Part shown: positions 48,919 to 57,326 of the stretch, piece by piece
How positions within the stretch are numbered: position 1 is the stretch's first letter
Layout: each line of letters begins with the position of its first letter
Program-made: the position numbers and the translations under genes
Notes under the pieces: generated by a model
Database searches by the model: none
What the model saw: only the letters and a program-made list of their open reading frames with translations
What the model was told of the DNA's origin: nothing
Assembly: GCA_947589295.1 (NCBI GenBank)
Contig: CANQBZ010000010.1
Location: forward strand, 1-57,326
DNA from: an uncultured Akkermansia sp.
GTDB taxonomy: Bacteria > Verrucomicrobiota > Verrucomicrobiia > Verrucomicrobiales > Akkermansiaceae
Reading direction: 5' to 3'
DNA: 57,326 nucleotides

Positions 48919-50664
48919 ATGAAAAGTCTATACATAAGCATCCTCGGAGCGGTACTTGCAGGGGCAGTTGCCATGGGAACGCAGCAAAACCAGCGACCCA
49001 ATATCTTATTCATCATCACCGATGACCACGCTGTGCAAGCGCTTGGTACTAATGACAAGGATTCCCCCGTACCGTTGCCAGGATTCCGCCGACTGGCACA
49101 GGAGGGAATGGTCTTTGATCGAGCTTACTGTGCGAACTCTCTCTGCGGTCCAGCACGTGCGAGTATGCTGACCGGACGGCATTCGCACAACAACGGCTTC
49201 ATGTTTAACATGCGATATGATAAGCCGATGGTCCCCTTTGATGGGAGCCAACCGACGTACCCGAAGATGTTGCAAGCGGCTGGTTACCAAACTGGACTAG
49301 TCGGAAAATGGCACCTCTTCTCTCGCCCGACGGGCTTCGATACTTGGCAAGTTTTCCCTGCTCAGGGCGATTATTGGGACCCTGAATTCTTAACGGATAC
49401 GCCAAGCGGTAAGGGATTTCTACACTACCACGCACGTGGGTACGTGACTGACCTGCTTACCTCGAAAGCAATAGATTGGCTTGAACAGCGCGACAAGTCA
49501 CGCCCTTTCGCCTTGGTACTCGGCCACAAGGCTCCGCACCGCAACTGGTTGCCTGCCCCGCGCCACCTGCAAAAAATCAAAGAATACGTTGCTAAACTTA
49601 ATCCGCCTGCCACGCTGCAAGATGATTGGAAAAATCGACCTGCCTACATGAGCCTGACTCGCCAAAGTGTGAGTCGCGACTTGTGCAATTGGAATGACTC
49701 CCACCTGCAGGTTGACCTTATCCCATTTGATGTGATGAAGGAAATTGTTCCTAAAAAAGCCCTCAAAAAAATGGTGGATGAAGGCAAGTTTGCCGGGCAA
49801 ATTCCGGCAGACTTCAACTGGGACAAACATACGCCAAAATATGCACCAGAAACAAACTATGGCGACGGGTTGAGCAATGTCGAAAAGGGTGTGTTGCCGC
49901 TTTACCGAGACTATTATGCGGCGCGCACACGCGAGTTCGTGGAGGAAATGCGTAGTGGAAAAATACAAAGCATGGCGGATATCACCGAACGGCGCTGGCG
50001 CTGGTATATGGAAGATTACTTGGGCACTCTGCTAGCAGTTGATGAGTCCATTTCAACAATTCTGGATTATTTGGACAGTCACGGACTCTCGGAAAACACG
50101 CTGGTCATCTATGTGGGGGACCAGGGATTCTATTTAGGCGAGCATGGGTTGTACGACAAGCGTTGGATTTTTGAAGAAAGCATGCGCATGCCACTCATCA
50201 TGCGCTGGAAGGGAAAAATACCTGGCGGCGTACGCAGCCAAGCGACTGTCCAAAACATTGACTATGCCCCCACTATTGCAGAAGTAGCAGGAGCTGACAC
50301 CCCGGAAAACAAGGCAAGTTTTGACGGCGTATCGTTGGTGCCCCTCTTTGCAACGGGAGAAAACCCGAACTTTGCGGGCCGGGCTCTCTATTACGCTTTC
50401 TACGAAAACCCGGGTGAACACAATGCACCCCTCCACGATGGCGTGCGCACCGACCGTTACACCTTTGCGCATATCCTCTCCCTCACCCCAGAGGAAAAGA
50501 AAACCGGCGCCCGTAAACCGGAGGATGAGTGGTTGCTCATCGATAACGAAAAAGACCCACAGCAATTGCATAACCTATCTAATGACCCCGCCTACAAGGA
50601 GGTTTTCCAAAAACTAAAAGCAGAGTACGAAAAGCAACGCGCCAAGTACAAAGCAACGTTGTAA
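48919..50664 (+). CDS. exported type I sulfatase
   Basis: This 581-aa arylsulfatase-family enzyme has a signal peptide (MKSLYISILGAVLAGAVAMG). The formylglycine motif CGPARASMLTGRH is of the Cys-type (C-x-P-x-R), so it needs a maturase, which is not in the window. Metal-binding ITDDHAVQALG opens the domain; GKWHLFSRPTGFDTW, LGHKAPHRNW and GDQGFYLGEHGLYDKRW are typical. It probably desulfates host glycans such as mucins. Monocistronic. The frame extends upstream of 48919, but the promoter lies there. Confidence 0.9.
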   Translation: MKSLYISILGAVLAGAVAMGTQQNQRPNILFIITDDHAVQALGTNDKDSPVPLPGFRRLAQEGMVFDRAYCANSLCGPARASMLTGRHSHNNGFMFNMRYDKPMVPFDGSQPTYPKMLQAAGYQTGLVGKWHLFSRPTGFDTWQVFPAQGDYWDPEFLTDTPSGKGFLHYHARGYVTDLLTSKAIDWLEQRDKSRPFALVLGHKAPHRNWLPAPRHLQKIKEYVAKLNPPATLQDDWKNRPAYMSLTRQSVSRDLCNWNDSHLQVDLIPFDVMKEIVPKKALKKMVDEGKFAGQIPADFNWDKHTPKYAPETNYGDGLSNVEKGVLPLYRDYYAARTREFVEEMRSGKIQSMADITERRWRWYMEDYLGTLLAVDESISTILDYLDSHGLSENTLVIYVGDQGFYLGEHGLYDKRWIFEESMRMPLIMRWKGKIPGGVRSQATVQNIDYAPTIAEVAGADTPENKASFDGVSLVPLFATGENPNFAGRALYYAFYENPGEHNAPLHDGVRTDRYTFAHILSLTPEEKKTGARKPEDEWLLIDNEKDPQQLHNLSNDPAYKEVFQKLKAEYEKQRAKYKATL

Positions 50665-50735
50665 TTCTTGGCTAAGTTGTGTAAAGAATCTGATTCTGAT
50701 GCACGCAATTCTCTGCAACTTCTCCCAGAGAGGGC

Positions 50736-50764
50736 TTGTCAATCCCCTAAAATTGTGCTATAGG
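50736..50764 (+). promoter_or_regulatory. promoter of rnpB
   Basis: TTGTCA, 17 bp, TATAGG with TGC before it. The RNA would start at about 50771. Confidence 0.65.
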
Positions 50765-50770
50765 TACACC

Positions 50771-51158
50771 TGCCGCTCGGGTTCGGGTGACCGCTGCAGC
50801 ACACACAAGTGTCCTGCAGAGGAAAGTCCGGACATCGCAAGGCAGCACGCCCCGTGAAAGCGGGGGCGCCATGGACAAATCCATGGTGACGGATAGCACC
50901 ACAGAAAATATACCGCCTGAAAAGGTAAGGGTGAAATGGTGGGGTAAGAGCCCACCGCGCCTCTGGCAACAGCGGCGGCAGGGTAAGCCCCGTGCGATGC
51001 AAGACAAACAGGGGGAGGGTCGCCTGCCCGCCGAAAGTCCCCCGGGTATTAGTCGCACTCTGTTTATTCAGAGCGCGCTCGTGTATGGGCGCGAGAAAAA
51101 TGGTCACCCAGCCCATATTGGGTGGACAGAATCCGGCTTACAGAACCCGAGCGGCAAA
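50771..51158 (+). ncRNA. rnpB: RNase P RNA (class A)
   Basis: P1 is formed by GCCGCTCGGGTTC (50772-50784) and GAACCCGAGCGGC (51143-51155). The conserved core is present: GAGGAAAGTCCGGAC at the 5' side of P4, the GGTGAAA and GGTAAGAGCCCACC specificity-domain elements, and ACAGAATCCGGCTTA at the 3' side. It is the catalytic RNA that trims tRNA 5' leaders. Hairpins at 50858-50875 and 50985-51040 are the variable stems. The neighbouring gene ends 12 bp after it on the other strand. Confidence 0.93.
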
Positions 51159-51170
51159 TCATTGCACACT

Positions 51171-52403
51171 CTACCACATGCGGCGCAATTCTGTGGACCC
51201 ATCTGCCAGCAAGGAAAGTACGTGTCTCCCATCTGGTGATTTCGTGTAGTGCTTTTCGTAGCGTTCGCAGGGATTACCATTCTCATCCCAAAAATATTCG
51301 CGTAACAAGGCTCCATCTTGCCCATATTCACACACGCGCTCAGCGTAACCAAGCGCATCATTCACGCATGGAATACCATCGGCATCGTTATAGCATTCCC
51401 ACTCCACCAATCCCTGAGGTGTTGTGCGAACAAGCCGTTCTGCACAGGTTCGGCTTCTACGGCGCATGGTACCCGAATCATCGCAATAGCGTTCGCGCAG
51501 TAGTGTACCTTCGCGAGTGCTCTCTCGCAATACGCTGCATGCGCCGGTAGTAGGTTGGTGAGCGTGTTCCCCGGCGGCGTTAAACCATGTGGTCACCGAA
51601 CTGTGACCATCTGCCGTGCAGCATTCTTCTTCCCGTGTAATCCCCTGGGCGTTATCAGCTGGCACCCCGGCAATAAAGTTGGTGCGCGTTGAGATATTGT
51701 GCTCATCGTCGTAGGTAAAGATGATCTGCTGTTCCCCGCGGGAGTTGGTGATCGGTGCCCCTGCACCATCGCGGTAATCAATGCGCAATGGACGTCCCTG
51801 TTCATCGTATTGTATGCACTCCATGGCATAGCCAGGCATGCGCGGCACAATACGTTGCCCACTCCTGTCCTGGAACTCTGTGCATGTGAGTCTTCCTTTC
51901 TCATCATAGCTGAACACACGAGCATGCACTCCGGAAGCATCGGTCGCCGGCTCGCCGGTGGCAGCATAGTTGCTTTTACGCACCAACCGTCCGTTCTGGT
52001 CGTACTCTAGGCGCTGCTCTGCTACTCGACTGCCAGGCATCGCGGTGGGGTGTCCTTCCGCGCTGATATGCACCAAGCGCTCCAATCTTCCGCCCTTGCC
52101 GTATTCAAAGCGCAAATGAGGCACAGCCGGGAGCGTAGTGGCAGGAAGCTCATCCAGCCCAGTTGGCTCCGTGGCGTCCGAGCTGTTAAACAAACCACTG
52201 TAACAACGCACCGCTTGGTATTGAGCATCTTTTGTGACAGCGTGGTAAATACCCATGCCCAACACGCCCACCAGCAGTCCCATAGCGGCCAGCGTCCCCA
52301 TGTATCCCCACGCGTAACGGAAGAGCATGTGCAGACGTTTTTTTATCTCGGGTATCATCTCGGGTACGTGGTGCTCCCTTGCTGACCTTTCTTTTCTCCG
52401 CAT
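51171..52403 (-). CDS. membrane-anchored protein with YD/RHS-like repeats
   Basis: This 410-aa protein has one membrane helix near the N-terminus (YMGTLAAMGLLVGVLGMGIY, about 34-53) and then an outside region built of about eight degenerate YD-type repeats (EYDQNGRLVRK, SYDEKGRLTC, QYDEQGRPLRIDY, TYDDEHNIST, EYGQDGALLREYF). They resemble the RHS/YD repeat of surface beta-helical shells, but the protein is far too short to be a toxin-delivery RHS protein. The start could also be the Met at residue 16. Function unknown. Confidence 0.65.
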   Translation of the reverse strand: MRRKERSAREHHVPEMIPEIKKRLHMLFRYAWGYMGTLAAMGLLVGVLGMGIYHAVTKDAQYQAVRCYSGLFNSSDATEPTGLDELPATTLPAVPHLRFEYGKGGRLERLVHISAEGHPTAMPGSRVAEQRLEYDQNGRLVRKSNYAATGEPATDASGVHARVFSYDEKGRLTCTEFQDRSGQRIVPRMPGYAMECIQYDEQGRPLRIDYRDGAGAPITNSRGEQQIIFTYDDEHNISTRTNFIAGVPADNAQGITREEECCTADGHSSVTTWFNAAGEHAHQPTTGACSVLRESTREGTLLRERYCDDSGTMRRRSRTCAERLVRTTPQGLVEWECYNDADGIPCVNDALGYAERVCEYGQDGALLREYFWDENGNPCERYEKHYTKSPDGRHVLSLLADGSTELRRMW

Positions 52404-52470
52404 CGTTGAATATCCGATAGGAGCGGTTACGAGCGTCTCAGACCTGCATGTCCGATACGCTTATGAAAAA

Positions 52471-52501
52471 AACCTGCCGCCCTTTTCCGGAGCGGCAGGT
52501 T
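52471..52501 (-). terminator. terminator, duplicated copy
   Basis: AACCTGCCGC, loop, GCGGCAGGTT followed by T7 on the minus strand. The same hairpin follows pckG at 54379-54409; loops differ. Confidence 0.75.
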
Positions 52502-52525
52502 GAAAAACAGCGTTGCTGATCAGCT

Positions 52526-52709
52526 TCAGCTGAACTTGGCGATGAGCGTCTTGCGCTGGCTTTCGAGCTCGGCGGGAAGCTTAGAGCCGACGGAATCGAA
52601 GAGCTCGGTCTGGCTTTCCAACTCAGCCTGCCACTCGGAAGGAGTGAGCGCCATGTTCTTGTTGAACTGCTCCTCGGAGTAATCCGTGAGGCCGTCAAGA
52701 TCCAGCTCG
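52526..52709 (-). pseudogene. duplicated 3' end of pckG
   Basis: The last 61 codons of pckG in frame ([20 protein letters not shown] ... LIAKFS, stop), about 95% identical to 54434-54617 and followed by the same terminator. The identity begins abruptly at 52709 inside the coding sequence. Between this copy and pckG lies a single unrelated gene, as if pckG's end had been duplicated on insertion of that gene. Confidence 0.8.
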
Positions 52710-52759
52710 CCGGGGTCGCACAGAAAAATGGCATTTCACGAGGCGACGAGTGAAACGAT

Positions 52760-54133
52760 TTAATGTTGGGCCTTTTGAACTGAGGGGTCAAAGAGAACCT
52801 TGACGAGGGACTCGCTTTGGGGACTGCGAGGGTAACCTGAGGGGAGCAAGACGAGCTTGCCATCGAGGACGGCGAGCGTACCGGAGAAATCATTTTGGCT
52901 AAACTTGGTGATGCGTGAACCCTGAGCTACTTGCCGGAATTTGCCGTTCTCGTCCTTTTGGTAGGCAGCCCAAGAATAATTTCTGCGGCATGTGCGGACG
53001 GCAACGAATGTATCATCATTCAGCCAGCGGAAGACATCGCGATTAGCCGTATCGTATGGAGCGGATTGGGATATTTCGGCACGTACGGGGGGAAGAATAC
53101 GGTAGGATTGCTGTTGGTCGGCGATGTTCACAATGACCCAGTCATCATTTTTTGTTACGGCGGGAAGTAAGTCGCAACGAGCTTCCGACGCGCACGCGAC
53201 AAAACTACTTGAAATGAGCGGGGAAGACGACTTCTCGCGTGATATGCGTGATAGTTCTTGGTACGGCAGCAGGGGCGCTATCATGCGCCCCAATTGAAAG
53301 TAGACGCGGCGGTTGGGTGCCCAGTCACTCGAATCAGAAAAACGATAGGGTGGGTGCATTTCCTCGTTAGCGGTGCCCTCGACCAATAGTTCACGGGGAA
53401 ATTTGGAACCTATGAAATTATCTTGCAACTGGTCTGTTACGGCAGATTTCAGGAGGACGAGCTCATGCGTCGTGGAATCAATTGCCCAGCAGGCTGTCTC
53501 GATCCAGCCGGGAGGACATGTCGTTTTCCCTTCTGTCGGGACAGGCTGCAAGGCTCCGTCCTTATACGCATAAATGGTCGAAGCGCTGGGGTATCCACCC
53601 AATTCTTCGTCATGGGGGGCGTTTGCAATGAGCGAACCGTCCTCCGTACGACGAATGCCTGCGGCGTAAGTCTCGAGCATGAGAGTTGCAACATCGGTAG
53701 TTCTCGTGTGAGGATAAGGATGGGTGTTATTAATACGGAAAACACGAACGTGTCTGTTATCACCGGTAGCAGTACAGACTGAAAAGACGATTTCGGGCAC
53801 TCCATCTCCGGTCACGTCCCAAAGCTGAAGGGGAAGGTCGTCCGGTTTCTCTTGCAAGCTGCCAAAGCATGTGAAAATGCCGATGGGCAAGAGATGAATG
53901 GGCGCGTGCCTGTCTTCGGGAAAGCGCAGTGCAAGGAGCAAGGAGAACGTATCCTTGAGTTGGTAAAGTTCTACGGCACATATCGAGGTGTCAACCTCGG
54001 AAGGCATGGCGACTTTTGCGACAAGTTCGCCTCCTAGGGAACACTTTTTTGGTTGATCAGCGGATGCTGCACTGGCAAAGTTGAGTGCGAGAAGGCAACT
54101 CAAGATTGCCGATAGTGTGGGATGCTTTCTCAT
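52760..54133 (-). CDS. exported protein of unknown function, cargo at pckG
   Basis: This 457-aa protein has a signal peptide (MRKHPTLSAILSCLLALNFASAASA). The region around residue 110-125 reads LQLWDVTGDGVPEIVFSVCT, an FG-GAP/VCBS-like calcium loop; later parts look beta-rich (a propeller is plausible). No enzyme motif is recognised. Start 54133 gives the signal peptide; the longer frame does not. Composition is more AT-rich than that of pckG. It lies between pckG with its terminator and a second copy of pckG's 3' end with its terminator. Confidence 0.7.
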   Translation of the reverse strand: MRKHPTLSAILSCLLALNFASAASADQPKKCSLGGELVAKVAMPSEVDTSICAVELYQLKDTFSLLLALRFPEDRHAPIHLLPIGIFTCFGSLQEKPDDLPLQLWDVTGDGVPEIVFSVCTATGDNRHVRVFRINNTHPYPHTRTTDVATLMLETYAAGIRRTEDGSLIANAPHDEELGGYPSASTIYAYKDGALQPVPTEGKTTCPPGWIETACWAIDSTTHELVLLKSAVTDQLQDNFIGSKFPRELLVEGTANEEMHPPYRFSDSSDWAPNRRVYFQLGRMIAPLLPYQELSRISREKSSSPLISSSFVACASEARCDLLPAVTKNDDWVIVNIADQQQSYRILPPVRAEISQSAPYDTANRDVFRWLNDDTFVAVRTCRRNYSWAAYQKDENGKFRQVAQGSRITKFSQNDFSGTLAVLDGKLVLLPSGYPRSPQSESLVKVLFDPSVQKAQH

Positions 54134-54378
54134 AGGTACGTCATGCACGGTTGATTGTGTCCTTATCCTTTCGAAAAGGCTTTCGTAGTTTGTTTCCTTC
54201 GAAAAGAGGATACTGGGGAACAGCAACAAAAGCCATTCTATACTCAGAATAAAACGATTTCTTCCAAGTTACAAGATAAATTTCCTAAGAATTTGTGATG
54301 TGCATCGCGAAGCGCTATCAGACCAATAAGTACTCAAAGGGATCAGATTAACATGGTTGCCTTGTCTTCAGCACAAAA

Positions 54379-54409
54379 AACCTGCCGCCCCTCATCGAGG
54401 CGGCAGGTT
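54379..54409 (-). terminator. terminator of pckG
   Basis: AACCTGCCGCC, TCGATGAGG-like loop, GGCGGCAGGTT, then T6 on the minus strand. Between it and the cargo start lie 245 bp (54134-54378) in which I see no gene. Confidence 0.8.
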
Positions 54410-54433
54410 GAAAAACAGCATTGTGTATCAGCT

Positions 54434-56281
54434 TCAGCTGAACTTGGCGACGAGCGTCTTGCGCTGGCTTTCCAGCTCGGCGGGAAGCTTGGAGCCGACG
54501 GAGTCAAAGAGCTCGGTCTGGCTTTCCAGCTCAGCCTGCCACTCGGAAGGAGTGAGCGCCATGTTCTTGTTGAACTGCTCCTCGGAGTAATCGGTGAGAC
54601 CGTCGAGATCCAGCTCGTTGTAGGCAGGGGAGACGCCGAGTTTGGTTTCCACGCCCTCGACCTCACCGTGGCAGCGGCGCAGCACCCAATCGAGCACGCG
54701 CATGTTGTCGCCGAAGCCGGGCCACAGGAAGTGACCTTCCTCGTCCTTACGGAACCAGTTCACGTTGAAAATCTTGGGAAGCTTGCAAGCGCAGGTCTTC
54801 TCGCCCATATCCAGCCAGTGCTGCCAGTAGTCGCCTACGTTGTAGCCAATGAAGGGCTTCATGGCCATCGGGTCGCGGCGCACCTGACCGATCTTGCCGA
54901 AGGCGGCAGCGGTCATCTCCGAGCCCATCGTGGCGCCCACGTACACACCGTGCTTCCAGTCGCGGGACTGGTAAACGAGCGGCATGGTGGTGGCGCGACG
55001 TCCGCCGAAGAGGAACGCGCTGATGGAGACACCCTCGGGGTTGTAGTACTCCGGATCCAGCGTCGGGCACTGGGAAGCGGGAGCGGTGAAGCGGCTGTTG
55101 GGGTGAGCGCACTTGCGTCCGCAGTCCGGCGTCCAGTCGTTGCCCTGCCAGTCGATGGCATGTGCCGGCGGCTCGCCGTCCATGCCTTCCCACCACACAT
55201 CGCCGTCATCGGTGAGACCGACGTTGGTGAAGATGACGTTCTTCTTGATGGTGTCCATGGCGATGGGGTTGGTCTTGTAGGAGGTGCCGGGAGCCACGCC
55301 GAAGTAGCCGTTCTCCGGGTTGATGGCATGGAAGGTGCCGTCCTCATGCGGCCATATCCAAGCGATGTCGTCGCCGATGATGCTGGTCTTCCAGCCCTTC
55401 TCGCGCAGAGCGGGCGGAGGAACGAGCATGGCGAGATTCGTCTTGCCGCAGGCAGACGGGAATGCGCCGGTCACGTAGGATTTGCGGCCCTGCGGGTCCG
55501 TGACGCCGAGGATGAGCATGTGCTCCGCCATCCAGCCGTTCTTGCGGGCAATGGTGGTAGCGATACGCAGAGCCAGGCACTTCTTGCCAAGAAGAGCGTT
55601 GCCGCCGTAACCGGATCCGTAGGAGATGATCTCGCCTGTCTCGGGGAAGTGGCAGATGTATTTCTCCTCGTTGTTGCAGGGCCATGTCACATCCTTCTGC
55701 CCCGGCTCAAGCGGAGCGCCCACAGTGTGCAAGCAGGGCACGAAGTCGCCGTAGCCGTCGCGCTTCGGATTACCGCCGCCCTGCGTCTCGTCCTCAAGGC
55801 GCTTGAGCACATCGGCGCCCATAATGGTCATGATGCGCATGTTGGTAACCACGTAAGCGGAGTCGGTGATCTCGATGCCGATCTTAGCGAGCGGGGAATC
55901 CAACGGACCCATGCAGAAGGGGATCACGTACATGGTACGACCCTTCATGCAGCCGTCCAAAAACTTGTTGAGGATGGCCTTCATTTCGGCCGGAGCCTTC
56001 CAGTTGTTGGTGGGACCGGCGTCTTCCTGTTTTTCAGAGCAGATGAACGTGCGTTCCTCCACGCGAGCCACATCCGAGGGAGTGGAGCGTGCCAGGAAGC
56101 ATCCCGGGCGTTTCTCGGGGTTCAAGCGGATGTAGGTGCCTTTTTCCACCAGCATATCGCAGAGCTGGGTGTTTTCTTCCTCCGATCCGTCGCACCAATA
56201 AACGGAATCGGGCTTACAGAGTTGGCGGACTTGCTCCACCCACTCAGCGGCCTTCTTGTGTGTTGTACCAGTGATTTTCAT
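54434..56281 (-). CDS. pckG: phosphoenolpyruvate carboxykinase (GTP)
   Basis: This 615-aa enzyme converts oxaloacetate and GTP to PEP, the key gluconeogenic/anaplerotic step. GTP-type signatures: the P-loop [11 protein letters not shown] (the hyper-reactive Cys is present), [34 protein letters not shown] and FLFGGRR. Its length is typical of the GTP family. The last 61 codons and its terminator are duplicated ~1.9 kb downstream. Confidence 0.96.
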   Translation of the reverse strand: MKITGTTHKKAAEWVEQVRQLCKPDSVYWCDGSEEENTQLCDMLVEKGTYIRLNPEKRPGCFLARSTPSDVARVEERTFICSEKQEDAGPTNNWKAPAEMKAILNKFLDGCMKGRTMYVIPFCMGPLDSPLAKIGIEITDSAYVVTNMRIMTIMGADVLKRLEDETQGGGNPKRDGYGDFVPCLHTVGAPLEPGQKDVTWPCNNEEKYICHFPETGEIISYGSGYGGNALLGKKCLALRIATTIARKNGWMAEHMLILGVTDPQGRKSYVTGAFPSACGKTNLAMLVPPPALREKGWKTSIIGDDIAWIWPHEDGTFHAINPENGYFGVAPGTSYKTNPIAMDTIKKNVIFTNVGLTDDGDVWWEGMDGEPPAHAIDWQGNDWTPDCGRKCAHPNSRFTAPASQCPTLDPEYYNPEGVSISAFLFGGRRATTMPLVYQSRDWKHGVYVGATMGSEMTAAAFGKIGQVRRDPMAMKPFIGYNVGDYWQHWLDMGEKTCACKLPKIFNVNWFRKDEEGHFLWPGFGDNMRVLDWVLRRCHGEVEGVETKLGVSPAYNELDLDGLTDYSEEQFNKNMALTPSEWQAELESQTELFDSVGSKLPAELESQRKTLVAKFS

Positions 56282-56290
56282 GGTACTCCC

Positions 56291-56319
56291 ATTCTACCAC
56301 GCCCGCGCGCAACTAGCAA
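56291..56319 (-). promoter_or_regulatory. promoter of pckG
   Basis: TTGCTA, 17 bp, TAGAAT with TGG before it (extended -10). ATG 56281 is 10 nt past the -10. Confidence 0.65.
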
Positions 56320-56366
56320 CACGAATTTTTACCTTTCGCTTTTCTTAAATTTCTGCCGTTTTTGTC

Positions 56367-56395
56367 TTGTCACGTATGTTTTCGTTGTATAAGAT
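56367..56395 (+). promoter_or_regulatory. promoter of gene 56403
   Basis: TTGTCA, 17 bp, TAAGAT. ATG 56403 is 8 nt past the -10. Confidence 0.6.
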
Positions 56396-56402
56396 GCTGT
56401 GT

Positions 56403-56864
56403 ATGAAAACGCACAGCCAAAGCAAGCCCTCTGCGTGTGTCGTCATTATCTATGTGGTCGGGGGCCTTTCTGCGGGGCTTTTAGCGCTGATGATGATATT
56501 TGTTGTGTCTGCCGGGAGGGTGATGGAGTCCACCGATCATGTGCGGGAAACGCCGGAGTAGGTAGAAGAGAATTACCGCATCCCCTGCGAATCTCTGCAA
56601 GTGAAAGAGGCGATATTCGATATAGACTCAAATGAACTGGAAGTACAGCTCGAAATCCCACCTCCGGAGCAATTCGGCCGTGCTTTAGAGGCCGCAGGCT
56701 GGAAGCGTTGTGGAAACGGGTACACCTTGCAGCAGCATGAGGATGGAAGAAAAAAGCTGTTGTGGCTTGAGTACATTTCCGAAAAGAGGGTTCTGTACTC
56801 TTGCATCGGCCATATGGCAGAGCTGCATACGCACGAGCAAGCGGCACAAAGCGAAAATCACTAA
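56403..56864 (+). pseudogene. membrane protein gene with in-frame TAG, paralogue of 56905
   Basis: Codons 1-52 encode a protein with one membrane helix (VVIIYVVGGLSAGLLALMMI), ending at TAG (56559-56561). The same frame continues for 100 codons (YRIPCESLQVKEAIFDID, PEQFGRALEAAGWKRCGNGY) and matches the paralogue that starts at 56905 (WHVPCGSLQ, AQFYSDLKAAGWQQ). Compared with the paralogue, about 35 residues between helix and PCxSLQ are missing. It therefore looks like a gene with an internal deletion and a nonsense codon. A downstream start could still express the second half. Confidence 0.6.
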
Positions 56865-56869
56865 TCTTC

Positions 56870-56898
56870 TTGCGCCCATTGCCTTGCCATGGTACATT
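56870..56898 (+). promoter_or_regulatory. promoter of gene 56905
   Basis: TTGCGC, 17 bp, TACATT with TGG before it (extended -10). ATG 56905 is exactly 7 nt past the -10. Confidence 0.65.
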
Positions 56899-56904
56899 GA
56901 AAGC

Positions 56905-57326
56905 ATGCAAGAGCAACAAGGTAAAAAGCCGTCTGAATGGGTCATGGCTGTATACCTGTTGGGAGCGCTGGCTGCGGGAGTTATCGTGTTGAGTGCGACG
57001 GTAACGTTGTTGGTACGAATCGCGGGACACGAAAGTCGTGTACCAACAGGCTGGATCGTGGATGAGAACGACAGGTCATTGCTGGTACAATTTTCAGGAC
57101 ATGAAGGTGCGGATGTGTGGACGACGGCGAGAGTGGAGCGGCAGTGGCATGTTCCGTGCGGGTCGCTGCAAATTGACCGGTGCGAGGATGGTGACAACGA
57201 TGCGCATATTTGGCTGAAAGAAGCGCCCTCTGCGCAATTCTACAGCGATCTGAAAGCCGCCGGATGGCAACAATACCCCGGCAGTGAGACGATGTTCAAA
57301 CGCGTCGAGAATCGCCAAGAGTGGGG
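56905..57326 (+). CDS. single-pass membrane protein, cut by window end
   Basis: At least 140 codons without a stop, running off the right edge. One N-terminal membrane helix (MAVYLLGALAAGVIVLSATV) is followed by an extracytoplasmic domain with RQWHVPCGSLQIDRCEDGD and FYSDLKAAGWQQYPG. It is the intact counterpart of the interrupted gene at 56403-56864, with which it forms a tandem pair. No family recognised. Confidence 0.6.
   Translation, partial: MQEQQGKKPSEWVMAVYLLGALAAGVIVLSATVTLLVRIAGHESRVPTGWIVDENDRSLLVQFSGHEGADVWTTARVERQWHVPCGSLQIDRCEDGDNDAHIWLKEAPSAQFYSDLKAAGWQQYPGSETMFKRVENRQEW

Noticed and set aside
56559..56561. TAG as a recoded codon (pyrrolysine or read-through) in gene 56403.
   Set aside because: The paralogue has no TAG there, a deletion adjoins it, and no recoding machinery is visible; nonsense mutation is simpler.

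Overview
The window looks like a chromosomal segment of a Verrucomicrobiota bacterium, probably Akkermansiaceae-like. This is inferred from gene content only: a GTP-type PEP carboxykinase, mucin/glycan-directed exported enzymes (sialate O-acetylesterase-like, sulfatase, GH16, a CBM9-like protein, an OprB-type porin), a TRL-like lipoprotein, and many short exported proteins without a clear family. No rRNA is present, so the taxonomy is tentative.

Layout. 1-4160 is an array of decayed copies of DUF4143-type ATPase genes, amidase-like gene starts and two ~350-bp palindromic elements with their own promoters. 4363-6057 holds a lipoprotein, an L,D-transpeptidase and a small membrane protein. 6198-6973 holds scrambled RhuM fragments cut by a MITE. 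7039-13931 is housekeeping: a thioredoxin-fold exported protein, phosphohexomutase, a DUF486 protein, XerD, ComF, ParA and SMUG glycosylase. 13994-19901 is an accessory zone: a tRNA-Val with a duplicated 3' end, a second MITE with a perfect 8-bp target duplication, and a beta-barrel gene whose 3' end plus terminator is repeated twice more around two exchangeable cargos (a DUF2335 pair and a DUF3800 gene). 20014-31863 holds exported proteins, FabI, a sialate esterase-like protein, GuaB, GH16, a broken porin and GatB. 31995-48705 holds tRNAs, a catalytically degenerate NadE-like protein, thioredoxin, an M42 peptidase, PurD, the rpsM-rpsK-rpsD operon, NAD(P)HX repair, an RNA methyltransferase, a ROK kinase, RecQ and pyrophosphatase. 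48919-57326 holds a sulfatase, RNase P RNA, a cargo gene bracketed by a duplicated pckG 3' end, pckG, and two tandem paralogues at the right edge.

Two themes stand out. First, promoters are very regular: TTGACA-like, about 17 bp, often an extended -10 (TGnTAnnnT), with the start codon only 6-11 nt beyond the -10. Most such mRNAs would therefore be leaderless or nearly so, and this rule corrects several start codons (ParA, ROK kinase, PurD). Second, at several unrelated loci a gene's 3' end together with its terminator is duplicated, with one or two cargo genes between the copies (pckG, the beta-barrel gene, and in reduced form tRNA-Val and the DUF4143 ATPase). This looks like repeated insertion of small cargo cassettes at gene 3' ends with regeneration of the target's end, and it is the best candidate here for an undescribed mobile system.
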